64,000 nt of DNA, from contig JANTQA010000060.1 of NCBI GenBank assembly GCA_027625915.1, positions 5,890,001-5,954,000 of the forward strand, written 5' to 3'. Both the position numbers and the translations under genes were made by a program. Below are positions 12,527 to 24,566 of the stretch, in pieces. Below the pieces are notes generated by a model. That model made no database searches and was not told the origin of the DNA. It saw only the letters and a list, made by a program, of their open reading frames with translations. The DNA comes from Anaeramoeba flamelloides. Its lineage: Eukaryota > Metamonada > Anaeramoebidae. How positions within the stretch are numbered: position 1 is the first letter of the stretch; the number at the start of each line of letters is the position of its first letter.

Positions 12527-14893
12527 TTAGTTTAATTTTATTTTCTGAATTACTTTTATCCAGTTTTGTTGACTTTCTAAAGAATTAACAGAGAAAATAT
12601 AATGGCTATCATTAGTATTTATTTGGAAACAATATTTTTTATCGAATAGTATTTTCTCTTTTGCGACAATTTGGATATCTTCAATATTGAAGACAAGCTC
12701 AGGATCATTTGAAAATTTATCGTATAACATTAATTTGTTTTTATGTAACAACAATCTTTTTTTTATAAATCTATTTTCATTTTTAATTTGGATCTTTTTA
12801 TTTGAATTTTTTAAATATAACACAGTCTCGGATTTTTTGATTGAGCGTTGTTTTTGTTTATCATTCTTTTGTTTTTTTGACTTTAAATTCTGCGTTTTAC
12901 TGGAGAAATTCATGATTAATGTTTTTGATTGGGTTTTTTCATTTCCTTTAAGGGAATTGTGTTTTAATAATTTGTTTAAATTCTGATCCTTCTCGTCCCC
13001 TGCCCCGATCATCTCCCGGTCATCTAAATTCATGATTTGGCTTGATTTGCCAATGTTTTTATTTTCAATTTCTTCGTTGTTACTAATGATACCAAGTTCA
13101 ATTCTTAATTTTCTATTTTGTTCTGTTAAATTATTCAAATTATTTTTTTTCAATTCGAATTCTTGTTGCTTTTCATCAATATATTGTTTCATTTGTTCAA
13201 TTAATTTAACTCTTCGTTCAATTTCCTTTTGCATCGAGCCCTTATAATCGCCTAAAAAGCTATTTAAATCTGTAATTAATTCTTTGACGTCTAATTGAAT
13301 TGTTTCCAATTCTTTTTTTTTATTTTCCGTTTGTCTTTCCAAATCTTGTAATTCAAATACTAATTCTCGTAATAACTGACTTTCGTTTTTGGCAACACTT
13401 CCATTAAAATCATCATTTTCATCATCTACATTTTCATCTTCATCATCATTGCTTTTATTATTCCTAATAATTGGGAAATTATTTTGATTTTTTAAAAAAT
13501 TGAATTTATTTTGTAATTTTTCATTTATTTCTTTTTCAGTAATAATTTCTTTTTCAATTTTCAATTTATTTTCTTGTATTAATTCAATTTCTTTTAATTC
13601 CATTTGCTGGTTGTCACATTTCTTTTGTAAGTCTGTAAATTGTAATTCTAATGATTTATAATCTTTTGATTTTTTTTCAATCATTTTGTCCAATTTCCCA
13701 ATTTCATTCGAAAGCGTATCCTTTTGCAACCTTAATTCTTTATTCTTGGAAAAAATGCTTTCCAATTCATCACATTCCTTTTTTAATTGAATTAAAATGC
13801 TATTGCGTTGCAAATATTCGTTTTGTAATTGCTTGAAAGAATTTTTACGTGAATCCAAATCTATCAGCAATGTTTGGTGCTCGTTTTTCATCTCCTTGAT
13901 TGCTTTTTGATCCAATTCAATAGACTGCGCCACTTCCTCCAATTGCTTTTCTTGTTTTTTTAAAATGTTTTCAGATTCAACAACTTTGGTTTGCACTTTC
14001 TTTAACCTCTCCTTGATCAAACCGCCTTCCTTTTCTAAGACTTCTTGTGTGTTTTGAACTTTGACTAATTCTTGAATGATCTGTTTTTTTAAAATTTCAA
14101 GATCCAATTTCCCTCCTTTCTCTTGTTTTAATTTCGTTTCTTCATAAATTGTCTTCATACTCGTGAAATTTTTTTCAATTTCCTTCAACTCATTCTCTAA
14201 ATACTCATTTTCTTGGACTAATTCATTTTCTTTCAGATTTAACTCCTTCCACCTCTTTTTAAGTCTTGGATCGAGCTTTTCAGTTTCTTGATCTTTGATC
14301 GCTTTTTGTGTTTTATTTTCTTTTTCATTTTGGTTTTTTGTTTCATTGTCGATCAAAGTTTTTAGCTCTAATAATTGTCTTTGATTTTTAAGATTTAAAA
14401 ATTGTTTATTTTTCGAGTACTCCAATTGTTTTTGTTCCAATTGAGTTAACAGTTGTTTATTTTCTGAATACAAATCGTTCAAATCTTCTTCAATTTTTTG
14501 ATTATTGTGAAAATTTTCTTCTTCATTATTTGGGTGAAAATAACTGTTTGGTTTTGAAGTTGTTGTTGTTGTTGTTGTTGTATTTAAAAGTAATTCTAAT
14601 TCCTTTTCTAATTCAAGAATTGTTTGTTTTTGATCCGTAACTAACTGTTGTTGTGATAACAGTTGCTGATCAAGGCTTTCCATTGAAATGTTCCTTGTTC
14701 GTTCGTTTAAGAGTTTAAATTGTTTCTTTAATTTATTTTCATCTTGCAGATACAATTGCTCAAGTTCTTTGAGTTGTAAAATCAACATTTCGTTTTCAGA
14801 ACTCAGCTTTTCATTTTCTTGTGTTAAAAAATTTGTTTCATTGAAAAATTTTTGAAAATTTTCTTTGTTTTGAGAATTAAATGACTGGCTCAT
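12527..14893 (-). CDS. long coiled-coil protein with C-terminal PH domain
   Basis: 788 residues in a single exon. The start is the ATG at 14893 (MSQSFNSQNKENF), because the frame upstream has no earlier ATG. Residues of about 15-660 are Glu/Lys/Leu/Gln-rich heptad-like sequence, a near-continuous coiled coil broken by a Thr run (about 108-115) and an acidic Asp/Asn/Glu stretch (about 485-505). The last 100 residues form a pleckstrin-homology fold: a basic stretch into RLLLHKNKLMLYDK, then FNIEDIQIV, the strand FQINTNDSHYIFSV, and a final helix ESQQNWIKVIQKI with the near-invariant PH Trp at about 778. PH domains bind phosphoinositides or small GTPases, so a membrane tether or cytoskeletal scaffold is likely, but the partner cannot be read from sequence. 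No orthologue is recognised. It stands alone, with more than 1.9 kb of repeat-bearing DNA on each side. Confidence 0.82.
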   Translation of the reverse strand: MSQSFNSQNKENFQKFFNETNFLTQENEKLSSENEMLILQLKELEQLYLQDENKLKKQFKLLNERTRNISMESLDQQLLSQQQLVTDQKQTILELEKELELLLNTTTTTTTTSKPNSYFHPNNEEENFHNNQKIEEDLNDLYSENKQLLTQLEQKQLEYSKNKQFLNLKNQRQLLELKTLIDNETKNQNEKENKTQKAIKDQETEKLDPRLKKRWKELNLKENELVQENEYLENELKEIEKNFTSMKTIYEETKLKQEKGGKLDLEILKKQIIQELVKVQNTQEVLEKEGGLIKERLKKVQTKVVESENILKKQEKQLEEVAQSIELDQKAIKEMKNEHQTLLIDLDSRKNSFKQLQNEYLQRNSILIQLKKECDELESIFSKNKELRLQKDTLSNEIGKLDKMIEKKSKDYKSLELQFTDLQKKCDNQQMELKEIELIQENKLKIEKEIITEKEINEKLQNKFNFLKNQNNFPIIRNNKSNDDEDENVDDENDDFNGSVAKNESQLLRELVFELQDLERQTENKKKELETIQLDVKELITDLNSFLGDYKGSMQKEIERRVKLIEQMKQYIDEKQQEFELKKNNLNNLTEQNRKLRIELGIISNNEEIENKNIGKSSQIMNLDDREMIGAGDEKDQNLNKLLKHNSLKGNEKTQSKTLIMNFSSKTQNLKSKKQKNDKQKQRSIKKSETVLYLKNSNKKIQIKNENRFIKKRLLLHKNKLMLYDKFSNDPELVFNIEDIQIVAKEKILFDKKYCFQINTNDSHYIFSVNSLESQQNWIKVIQKIKLN

Positions 14894-15216
14894 TAACAAA
14901 AAATTATAGAAAAAATTTTTAAAAAATGAATTTTTTTTTGAAAATGTTTTCAATTTAACTTTAGATTTTCCAACTTGGATAAGTTATGAAGAGTAATCTA
15001 AATTAGAGTTTTTATGAGGGTTGTTAAGTTAAGATTAGTATTTTGAAAATAAGATCTTTTTGACATTTTAAAATTTACCTGATCAGATTCTTTATTAAAA
15101 GTGGTATTTAAAAAAAACACTTGTATGATTCTTCCAAGGTAAGTTTTATCAAGTTTCCAATAAACGAATTAAAAGAAAATTACCTTTTAAATATCGGTGC
15201 CCATCTTCTCAACTTA

Positions 15217-16082
15217 CCATTGTGAAAAAAATTTGGTTCATTAAAAAAAATTGGGTCAGTCAAAAATTTGTTTTCGTTTTTTAAATAGTAAATATTTGTA
15301 AAAAAGTTTTTGATCAAAGTAAAATTTTATGAACAAATCTTACATTTAATAAAAACCAAAGTCATTATCAATAATAATTTTCAAATGCAAAATTAAATTG
15401 TTGCCTTTTAACCTTTTGGAATTACTGTGGAACTCTAAAAATACAAAAATTTATTTTTAATTGTAAACTTTACTAAAAATGTTAATTTTTTTTTATTAGA
15501 AAACATTACAAGATCAAGTTAATTATTGTTTGGGAAGACCAAAAATTAATAAGAGTTTTAAATTAAGGTTTATTTATGAGGATTTTTAGAATTTAAATTG
15601 TTTCTCAAATCTTGATATTTCGGTATTTTGAAGTTTTGATTGTATACATAAGTGGAAAACAACCTCTTTCGAAAAAACATCTTTTTTGGAAGATTTTATG
15701 ATTCAATTTGGTTTATAAGGATATTTAAGATTAACCGTGATAAATTTGTGTTTATTAACAATGATAAATATCTTATTGAATTAATAGATTTTAAGATTTC
15801 CTATTAAATAGTTCTCTTATAAATAGTAAAGTTGGCAATTAAAAATAAATTTTTGTATTTTTGGAGTTCCACAGTAATTCCAAAAGGTTAAAATGCAACA
15901 ATTTAATTTTACTTTTGAAAATTATTATTGATAATGACTTTGGTTTTTATTAAATGTAAGATTTGTTCATAAAATTTTACTTTGATCAAAAACCATTTTG
16001 CTAAAATTTATTATTTAAAAAACGAAAACAAATTTTTGACTGACCCAATTTTTTTTAATGAACCAAATTTTTTTCACAATGG
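15217..16082. mobile_element. TTA-flanked fold-back element (Harbinger-like target)
   Basis: 866 bp with inverted arms of about 258 bp (15217-15474 and 15825-16082) that match at most positions. It opens CCATTGTGAAAAAAATTTGG and closes with the complement ending CACAATGG. TTA directly flanks both ends, the 3-bp TWA target typical of PIF/Harbinger. The 350-bp centre has no open frame. A right-end-only relative ends at about 60043 (ACCCAAA...CACAATGG), also followed by TAA. Superfamily assignment rests only on target-site length and sequence. Confidence 0.8.
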
Positions 16083-16919
16083 TTATATTTGACTCTAAAC
16101 ACATAAAATTTTCAATTCTGACAAATTTGAAATTTAATTGTTCATCTTGATCACATTTAAAAAAACACGGTGACAGGTCTTCAAAACCTCATGACGACTC
16201 TAATTTAGATAGCCCTTAAAATGTATATAACTTAAGAGGTACACACGTATAAAGATGGTGTTTCCATTTTTAGATTTTTCTTGAAATTGAGAATTTGCCT
16301 ATGGGACTAGTAACCATAAAAAATAAGATTACTCTTTTATTAAAATAACCTGTGAGTACTTTAATAAACTGGTGAAGAAAATGAAAAGTCATATTCCTGT
16401 TTTTCTAATATAGATCTTAGACTTTAATAGATCAAAGAAACCAAAAATAAACTATAAAGTAAATCTGATATTGGTTTCATAAAGTTCTATTATTAAAAAA
16501 GAGATTCTTAAAATGAAGGAACATAAAAATGTATAATATCTCAAAAAAACTTCAAATTGAAAAAGTCTGAAAATTTTTTAAAAGAATTAATTCATAATTG
16601 TAATTTTACTTAAAAGTTCAAATAATAGACTTTGAAAATTGATTTGGTATTATAATTACTCTTGGATAGTGAATTCATTTTTGTATTGAAACAAGAAGAC
16701 AATATCGTGGGTTTTACTTTGAAACTGTTCGTTATATTGAAAAAAAGGTATTTTGGATCCTAGGCATTAATAATTTTTAACATTTATTTAATTTAAAGTT
16801 AATATAAAAAAAAATTATCTCATCTAGAAATTGATAAAATAAAGTAAAATTCTGATTACTGTCATACAGTATGTATTTCAGTTGTTATTTTCAGAAAAAA
16901 ATTATTTTTTTTTTTAAGG

Positions 16920-17700
16920 TTGGGACTTTTTTCCTTTTTTTGAAAAATTCCAAATTCAAACATATTAACTAATCATTCCTTAAAAAATATATATATATTC
17001 TCTTGAATCAAGTAAGAAATATTATTGAATATGAAGATACTGTATAGACATATACTGAAAAAAATAAAATCACATAGGTTGGAAATAACTTGGTCAAAAA
17101 ATCTAATTAATTTAAAAAAAAAAATTGAATAATTGTTTTAAACTTGTAAAAATATAATTTTTTATTTCAAAGAATATTTTGAATCAATTTTTTCTTGTTC
17201 TTTAACAAAAAAATCAGAGAAAACCCAACAGAACTATTTCTTTAAAAAGATTTCTCAAATACTTTTCAAAGACCTGAAATTTTTTACTTAGAACTAAAAG
17301 AAATACTTTTTTAATTTGATTATTTATAATTAGATCTCATTAATAACAAAATCTTTTCTATTTGAATTGAATTTGAAATAGTTCAAAGAATTAAAATATG
17401 ATTATGGGTTTAACGAATATTTTTCATAATTTTTAAATATTTCTAATTAAATCAAAGATTCCAAAATTAATAATTCTAATAAAAACCATAATAATTATAT
17501 CTAAGAAACTTATTCAAATAATATCGATTTTTGATTTATTCTCTAAATAAATAATAAGAATAATTAATCTTTTAAATTTCAACTTTATTAATAATTTGAT
17601 GAAAATAAAGTAGAAGATCATATTTTTTTTTACATATTTTTAAGGGTTTTGTTATTGGTTGATTTTTCTTGTATTTTTAAAATTGGATTCAAGTATGTAA
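16920..17700. repeat. long diverged repeat, second copy at about 26500-27500
   Basis: Paired blocks in the same order include CTGAAAAAAAT with AAATC...CACA, then AATAATT(G/A)TTTTAAACTTG, TCAATTTTTTCTT, and AAAGAAATACTTTTTTAATTTGATTAT. The two copies are clearly related but have many indels. The family is unknown and no protein is seen in either copy. Confidence 0.55.
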
Positions 17701-18660
17701 TTTTATTTATCTATACAAACTATCAAAAATTACTGAAATTGATTATTCATGAAAAAAAAATCTTTACCAAATTTTTCTTTTCTGATTTTTGAATACAAAA
17801 ATCGGAAAATAAAAAATCAGTTCTTCTGACTGAAAATTAAATGGAAAAAAATAATTTATTTTAAAAATGAGAATTAAATTATCGAAATTTTATTAGGAAT
17901 TGGTGTATTAAACTAGTTAAACGCTTTTAAATTAAAATGCTCTATTATATATGGGAAAAAATTAAAAGACATAAAAATCACCTCGATATTTTTCATTTTT
18001 CAAAATTTGTGAACGTTACTATTTTTACTAACCCCCTTTTATTAACGTACGAGAATGTTTATTCAAGATATTTTATTCAAATTGAATATTTTAAGATTTT
18101 GATCTTCATAATTTGAGCAAAAATATTTTTTCAATAATTCAAAATTTCCATTGAAAAGGTTAGGAAATCAAAATCATATAATTTTGCGTATTTTCCACTT
18201 TATTTACAATATAAGAGATTTCGTAATTATATTCTGAATATATTTTCAGATAGATATGGAGACAATCAAATGTAAATAAAATTGATTTGCAATTTCTTCA
18301 TTTATGCTTCAAAAATTATAAAATTTTTTAGATAAAGAGTTTATTTCATCATTATCGGGAAAAAAATTTTTCAGAAAAAAATTAAATCGTTGCGAATTTT
18401 TCACTTTTAAAATTACTTCAAATAAAACAAACACTATTGGTAATAAAAGATCTTTGATCAAAAAATTCTTTTATAGATATTGAACAATTTAAGTCAAAAA
18501 TTCCTATTTTCCACGTTCTATTAAGATTTTTTTTCAAATTTAATAGTGTAAATTAGAAAAAATTTTTCTTCACGGCTAAGTGGACATTTTATTATATTTC
18601 TAAAGTTTTTTAATTCCATGATTCATTTTCGAATAGATAATCAATTATTTTAACTATTAA

Positions 18661-18713
18661 GGAATTACTCAATTCTTTTAAATTCTGGAAAACCTAGGCA
18701 CTCTGGGGACACA
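18661..18713. repeat. fragment of the multi-hairpin repeat family
   Basis: Reads TTACTCAATTCTTTTAAATT, then CTGGAAAACCTAGGCACTCT and GGGGACAC. This is the right arm of the recurrent hairpin followed by the CCTAGG junction and the start of the decamer tail, matching 61016-61134. Confidence 0.65.
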
Positions 18714-19475
18714 GATTATTAAGGTTTTTAGGAATTTAATAAAATAGAGTCAAAACAATACAATATTTTTTTAAATAGAGATTAATTAATAGTTTTGAAA
18801 ACACTCTATTTATCGAAAAAAAAACACAATTATGAAAAAAAAAATAATTGAACAAAATATTATGTGTCCTATTTTTCAAGGTCTCAAAAGCATTGAGTAA
18901 AATCCTAAAGCTGAATTTAAGGAATTATCATTGGCACTTCCAATTTTACAATTTTTAAGCTAAAATAGAACTTTATTTCAGACAGTAGACTTTGAAAAAT
19001 GGTAATACTATGAACCATAATAAATACATACCACTTAGATTTTTAAGAAATGGGATATTGGCTATATAGTGAATAAACTCGATTAACAAGATGAAATGAT
19101 AATTGAATCTGTAGTTTTGTATAACTTGTAATTTTTCAATTTTCTTTTAGTATTGGTAAACCATAAACATTAAAATCAAAATATTTTAATATTTTGTCCT
19201 TTCCTTTAATTATCATACTTTTATCTCGTTTTTCTTGAATATATTACATTTCAATTCATATGGAGAATAAAATTTGAATCGTTATGATGATTTTGAGCAA
19301 AAAAAATGGTTATGGAAAATCATTAAAAATTTCAATTTTTATATTTCCATAAATCAGCTATATTATGATTTTCCTATTGGTATTGTAGATTTAAGGGTTT
19401 TTTATAATTCTTATGTAGGTGTGGTTTTTTTAGGAAAGCTGAATGAAAATTTTCATCTTTCTATTGTACATTTAA

Positions 19476-20027
19476 GGTTTACAATCCCTGAAACTGGAAA
19501 AAAGATTATCTTGTATTGGGTGTGTCAACTTGTTATTTTGGTTCTTAGCTGATCGATCCACAACTAAGTTTGGATCGTGTAGGTGGTTGAAAAAGGTTAT
19601 TTTTGTCATTTTATTTTTTTTTTTTCCCAAATCCGGATTGATGAGTCTAAGAGAAATTAATTGGAAGACATTTAATTAGTAATTGAGTTTTTTGTTTTCT
19701 GTCTTGAAATTATTATTTTCCTTTTACAGAATTAGGAGTAAATAAAAAAAATTTTTTTTACAAGCATCAAATAATACAAAGCGTAAATAAAAATTTCAAC
19801 ATAGAAAACAAAAAACTCAATTACTAATTAAATATCTTCCAATTAATTTCTCTGAAACTCATCAATTCGGATTTCGGAAAAAAAAAAAATAAAATGACAA
19901 AAATAGCCTTTTTCAACCACCTATACGATCCAAACTTAGTTATGGATCGATCAGCTAAGAACCAAAATAACAAGTTGACACACCCAATACCACATAATCT
20001 TTTTTCCAGTTTCAGGGATTGTAAACC
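19476..20027. mobile_element. TTAA-flanked fold-back element upstream of RPS3 (piggyBac-like target)
   Basis: 552 bp with two 226-bp inverted arms (19476-19701 and 19802-20027) that are nearly identical, around a 100-bp centre. It opens GGTTTACAATCCCTGAAACT, and TTAA flanks both ends (19472-19475, 20028-20031), the target preferred by piggyBac-type transposases. High arm identity implies recent insertion or arm homogenisation. It ends 214 bases before the RPS3 ATG, so it probably lies in or against that promoter. No transposase is present; the piggyBac link rests on the target site alone. Confidence 0.82.
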
Positions 20028-20241
20028 TTAACAGTAAAATATAAATCGCAAATAAATATTAGAAAAACAAAAATCTTTTGGGATATGAAAGTCTTTAAAA
20101 AACCTTAATCTTTTTAAACAATAAAAAGATCGTCCTAATAATAAACACAACATAACCAGAACATTATCAAATTTTTGAACAATCCATCTCTATGAACATC
20201 TTTTCATTTTTTTTTAAACAATCTTCCTTTAATTAGAAACA

Positions 20242-21981
20242 ATGACACAAATCTCAAAGAAAAAGAAATTTGTTGGTGATGGTGTATTCAAATCAGAACT
20301 TGGTGAATTTTTTGAAAGAGAAATTGGTGAAGATGGCTATGTTGGTTTAGATGTTAGAGTAACCGCTTCAAGAACCGATGTTGTTCTTAAAACTACTGCA
20401 CCACAAAAAGTTTTAGGTAAATAATTCTTTCTTTGTGAATCACTCTAACCCAGAAAAGAATTCACGCTCATCAAAAATTGGACTAAATAAAAAAAAAAAA
20501 AACTTTTTTGCTTTATTTCTTTTCTTTCTTTTGTTTCTTTCCAAAAAATTAAAAAAAAAAAAAAAACTTTTTTGTAAAACATAAATGAAATTTGAAAAAA
20601 ATTAATTAACAGGTGAAAAAGGAAGAAGAATTAGAGAATTAACTTCTCTTGTTGAAAAAAGATTTGGATTTAAAGAGGGTGGAATTGAATTATATGCTGA
20701 TCGTGTTGAAAGAAGATCATTATCCGCTGCTTCTCAAGCTGAATCAATTAAATTTAAATTACTTGCTGGTCTTCCAGTTAGAAGGTTTGTTTTCTTTTTT
20801 TTTTTTTACTTTTTTTTGTTTTTTTTTTTTTACTTTTTAATTTTTTTTTTATTGGATTTTCAAAAGATCTCAAAAAAAGATCCAAAAAGAGTGAACAAAA
20901 AAATTTTTAATTTTTGTTTTGAGATCAAAAATTTCTAAGTGTACTCATCTTAAGTTCTGTTTATCTTTCATTCCTTATGCTTTTTAAAAAAATAATTTTG
21001 AAAGCTTTGAACAAGTTTGAAAACAAAATATTAAAAAAGTGGTAAACCAATCTCGATCTCTAATTCCACTTAATGTTATTTTCGACTCAAAAAATTTTAA
21101 TTTTAGAAGAAGGTTCGAATAAGAAAGAAAAGTCAAACAAAATAACAAATTTTTGTTTTTAGTTTCCCTTTCAAGATCTTGTGTTTTGAAATTACTTTGA
21201 AAATTATTAAATAATTTTCTTGCGAAAATTGGAATAATTTTTTTCATTTATTCGTTGGAAAAATGAAAGAATTATTCTACTATTTATCGGAACATATGTT
21301 TCAATTAACCTAGTGGTGAAAGTAACTTAAATTAATTACATACTGAATTGTACTTGTAAACACATTACACACAGTAAGGGGTTCATTCGAACTATTATTT
21401 TCTTGGATGTTTAAATTTACATATAAAGCACATTATTTTATTAGGACAGGCGTCAAATAAAAAGAAAAGTGAACAAAGCTGTTATGTAGTTATTTATAAA
21501 TTATTTGATTAATTCTCGAAAAAACTTTGATTCAACATTTTTGAAATCAAACTTTTTACTTTGAAAATAAGATAATTCATTAAATCTCTGAACTTTGTTA
21601 ATAACATTTTGAACACAACACTATAGAGCTTGTTATGGTGCCATGAGATTTGCAATGGAAGGTGGTGCTAGAGGTATTGAAATCACAGTTGCTGGAAAGC
21701 TCAGAGGGCAAAGAGCAAGAGGCGTCAAATTCAGAGACGGATACATGTTGAAAGCAGGTAAACCAGCAGAAGATATGGTTGACATTGCTGTTAGACACAT
21801 CATGATGAAACAAGGTATGTTTGGTGTCAAGGTTAGAATCATGCAACCATACGATCCAGAAGGTAAAATCGGTGTTTCTGTCGAACAACCAGATGTTATT
21901 ACTGTATTCCCACCAAAAGAAGATTCGAAAGATATTGGAAAACACGCTCAAGATCTTCCAGTTATTTCTGGAAAAAATTAA
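20242..21981 (+). CDS. RPS3: small-subunit ribosomal protein S3 (uS3)
   Basis: Three exons: 20242-20416, 20613-20784 and 21627-21981, giving 233 residues with in-frame GT-AG junctions (introns of 196 and 842 bases). It begins [20 protein letters not shown], as eukaryotic uS3 does. The KH loop [10 protein letters not shown] spans the first splice junction (G59), and [21 protein letters not shown] and DTAVRH-like [12 protein letters not shown] follow in the C-terminal domain. uS3 lies at the mRNA entry of the 40S subunit. The length is close to the human protein (243), and the shorter, diverged tail is normal for the family. A TTAA-flanked fold-back element ends 214 bases upstream. The second intron is far longer than the short introns typical of this window. 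Identification is certain. Confidence 0.97.
20785..21626 (+). other. RPS3 intron 2 (842 bases)
   Basis: GT at 20785, AG at 21625-21626. It opens with long T-runs. I searched by eye for C/D-box pairs (TGATGA and CTGA) because ribosomal-protein introns often host snoRNAs, and saw none convincing. No repeat or open frame is recognised. Confidence 0.85.
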
Positions 21982-23706
21982 AACCCCACTCTAATTTAAT
22001 TTTTTTTTTTTATATATATTAGCAAATATTTTCATCTATTTTATGAAACAAACAAACAAACATAATTAAAGTCTCTTTCGATATAGAAAAAATTAAAATT
22101 AATGAGAAATATTTTTTTTTTTTTTTCATTTTGTTTTTATATTTTCCAAAAATATTATTATTGTTTGCAGAGTTCATATTTTGATAGTTTTTACACAAAA
22201 AAATAAAAATGATTCCTTTTTTATTTCAATGATAAAACTTGAACTTATTTCTCATTTAAATTGAGGATTTAAATAGAATCCCACTAATCTCAACTTTTAA
22301 TAATTAACAAATAAACTCTATTTCAAAAATTGTTACTCGACTGAAATAATAAATTGAAAAAAAAAATTTATCCTTTAGTATTCAAGAACAATTAATAATT
22401 AAATCTGATTCATAATTCACTTTTAAATCATTCAAAATTTTTAACAACCTGATATTTTAAAAATTAAAAAAAATAAAACCAAAAACTAAAAAAAAGTGAG
22501 TCACAATTTTTGAATTGAGTATTATAGATTTTTTATTACTGTTACTTTCTCCGAAAAAAAATGGTGAAAACAAGATTTTTTATGAATAATTAAATTCATT
22601 TTAAACATTACATAGTCCAAATTTTCTTTATGTTTATTAGAATTTTCGATGATCTTTTTTTTTTTTCCACATGGTCTTTTGGAAAAAAAAAAAGTCAGAA
22701 ATAAAAATAAAATAAAAAATAAAAAGCAAAAAACAAAAGAGAAATGAAAAAAAGAAGAAAAAAAAAAAATAAAAGAAAAAGCAAAACTAAAATTTTTCAA
22801 AATTAGAAAAAAAGATTCTAATCCAAAAATTTGAAAATATTTTTTTGATAAAAATACAATAAAAAACCCTTAAGAATCCCTTTCATTAAAATTATCTAGT
22901 GATCAAAAATTTTTGAATAGTTGCTTTGGTTTTGGAAAATTATTTGAAAAAATTCCAATAGCTGTTAAAATAATCATAAATATGTATGGTTTTTCTTCAC
23001 GGGATTTTATTTTTAAACACCTTTTTGGCAATTAAAGTAATTTAGTGGTTGCTCCTTTATAGTAAAAAAAATTTTTCTCAAAAATAGGATCATTTTTTAT
23101 TTTTTGATTTTAAATAGTAATATCTTGTTTTCTACAACTAAAACTATAAAATTAAAAATCTCCCTAAAATAAATTTTTACAAATGTAGATAATTCAAGTT
23201 TTAAAACAAAAAAAAATACATTATAATATTGTTATTTCTCTATCGATAATTAACATCACAATCCTAAATATTTCTTAGTGTTATTAATAAACTCAAAAAA
23301 TCAGATTATCAATATATTTTAATATTTACATGTTATATAAGAAAAGTTACTAATTATTTTCTAAAATATAACGCCAAATTTCTAAAATAGCAGCTGATTT
23401 TTCAATAGAAAAAAATATGTTTAATTTTTTTTTTCTTAATAATAATATATTTTACTAAAGTTTTTAGAGATAATAATTAATATAGATTAAAATATATATA
23501 TAGTATAATGATTTTGCTTTAGGATAAACAAATGAAAAAAGTATAAAATAATAATAATAAAATAATTTGCTCCTAATTATGAAATTTTGCTTAATATAAT
23601 AAATAATAAAGATAATGAACCAATAAAAATTATCAGAGAATCCCTTTTTTTAAAATCTCCTTTTTTGAAAAAAAATATTATTATTATTGTTTTTTATTGT
23701 AATTTA

Positions 23707-23717
23707 GGGGGGGGGGG
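23707..23717. repeat. G11 homopolymer run
   Basis: Eleven consecutive G residues inside AT-only sequence; not part of any repeat I can pair. Confidence 0.9.
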
Positions 23718-23793
23718 TTAAAATTCATCTAATTTGTAGTTATGTTTTTTTAATTTTAGAAATAAAAAGGAACCAAGATATTTAACATTAGAT

Positions 23794-23865
23794 ATTCTGG
23801 AATTTAAAAGAATTGAGTTGTCTCTTTTATTTTACTCTTTTCTTTTGAATTCTGGTGCTCCACAA
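23794..23865. repeat. single degraded hairpin of the multi-hairpin family
   Basis: Left arm TTCTGGAATTTAAAAGAATT, right arm TTCTTTTGAATTCTGG. They are complementary around an AT-rich loop, and the same words form hairpins at 24499, 33403, 60665 and 60950. Confidence 0.65.
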
Positions 23866-24027
23866 TTTTTTTTTTAATTTCTAAATTTAAAAAAAAAAAA
23901 CTAGGCTCTTGTGGATACTTCACGAATTCCTAACCTTGAATTTAGAAATTTTTTAAAAGATTCAAGCATAATTAAATTATCTACTCGGGATAATAGAGAT
24001 ATTGAAACTTGTTTATAAATAATATTA

Positions 24028-24226
24028 CAGCCAGTTCCACTAATAAGGTACAAACTTTCAACAAAATTTAATGCATAATAAAAAAATCTAAAATTAAGGC
24101 ACAAAATTCAAATTCTAGTAAATTTAATAGTGTAAAAAAAATATTTCAAATTATGTGTTTTAATTTGGGATTTTTTTGTGTCTTAAAGACCCTTGAAAGT
24201 TTGTACCTTAATAGCGGAACTGACTG
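24028..24226. mobile_element. TA-flanked inverted-repeat MITE, family 1, copy 3
   Basis: About 199 bp, opening CAGCCAGTTCCACTAATAAG and closing CGGAACTGACTG. The arms carry diverged forms of the AAGGCACAAA word, so it is older than copies 1 and 2. TA lies to the left; the right flank is slightly altered. Confidence 0.8.
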
Positions 24227-24498
24227 TTAAAATATTTATACTTTTTAAAATTTATGAAGAATTCTGTTTTTTAATTCAGAAATCCAGTTTTTACAATTAT
24301 TTTCAAAGGCACGGTAATTCCAGAGAAAATGATCCAAATATTCAATAATATCAAAATCTTTATATATAATACAATTGGTAAAATTATAATTAATTTTTAT
24401 TTATAAGATAAGTATATCTATTAAGATATTTTGTATAATTTCTTAACTTTAAAATCGAAGTAAAACCTTTTTGTTTCAAATATATTTTGTTGTTGCGT

Positions 24499-24566
24499 TT
24501 TCTGGTATTTAAAAGAATTGAGTTAAATTAAATATTTTACTCAATTCTTTTGAATTATGGAAAACC
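24499..24566. repeat. single hairpin of the multi-hairpin family
   Basis: Left arm TTTAAAAGAATTGAGTTAAA, right arm TTTTACTCAATTCTTTTGAA, then GGAAAACCTAAT. The stem is nearly complete with a short loop. Confidence 0.75.

Larger units (their letters stand above)
14894..20241. other. 5.3-kb gene-free interval with two fold-back elements
   Basis: It holds the TTA-flanked fold-back element (15217-16082), a 0.8-kb repeat (about 16920-17700) shared with DRG1 intron 2, a hairpin-family fragment (18661-18713) and the TTAA-flanked fold-back element (19476-20027) that ends 214 bases before the RPS3 ATG. No exon is seen. Confidence 0.6.

Noticed and set aside
19274-19552. 92-codon frame upstream of RPS3
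   Set aside because: No ATG start, and its second half lies inside the TTAA-flanked fold-back element.
21114-21124. GGTTCGAATAA in RPS3 intron 2, resembling a tRNA B box
   Set aside because: No A box, acceptor stem or cloverleaf around it.
20785-21626. Possible intronic snoRNA
   Set aside because: No paired C (TGATGA) and D (CTGA) boxes and no H/ACA hairpins with a proper ACA spacing that I could find.
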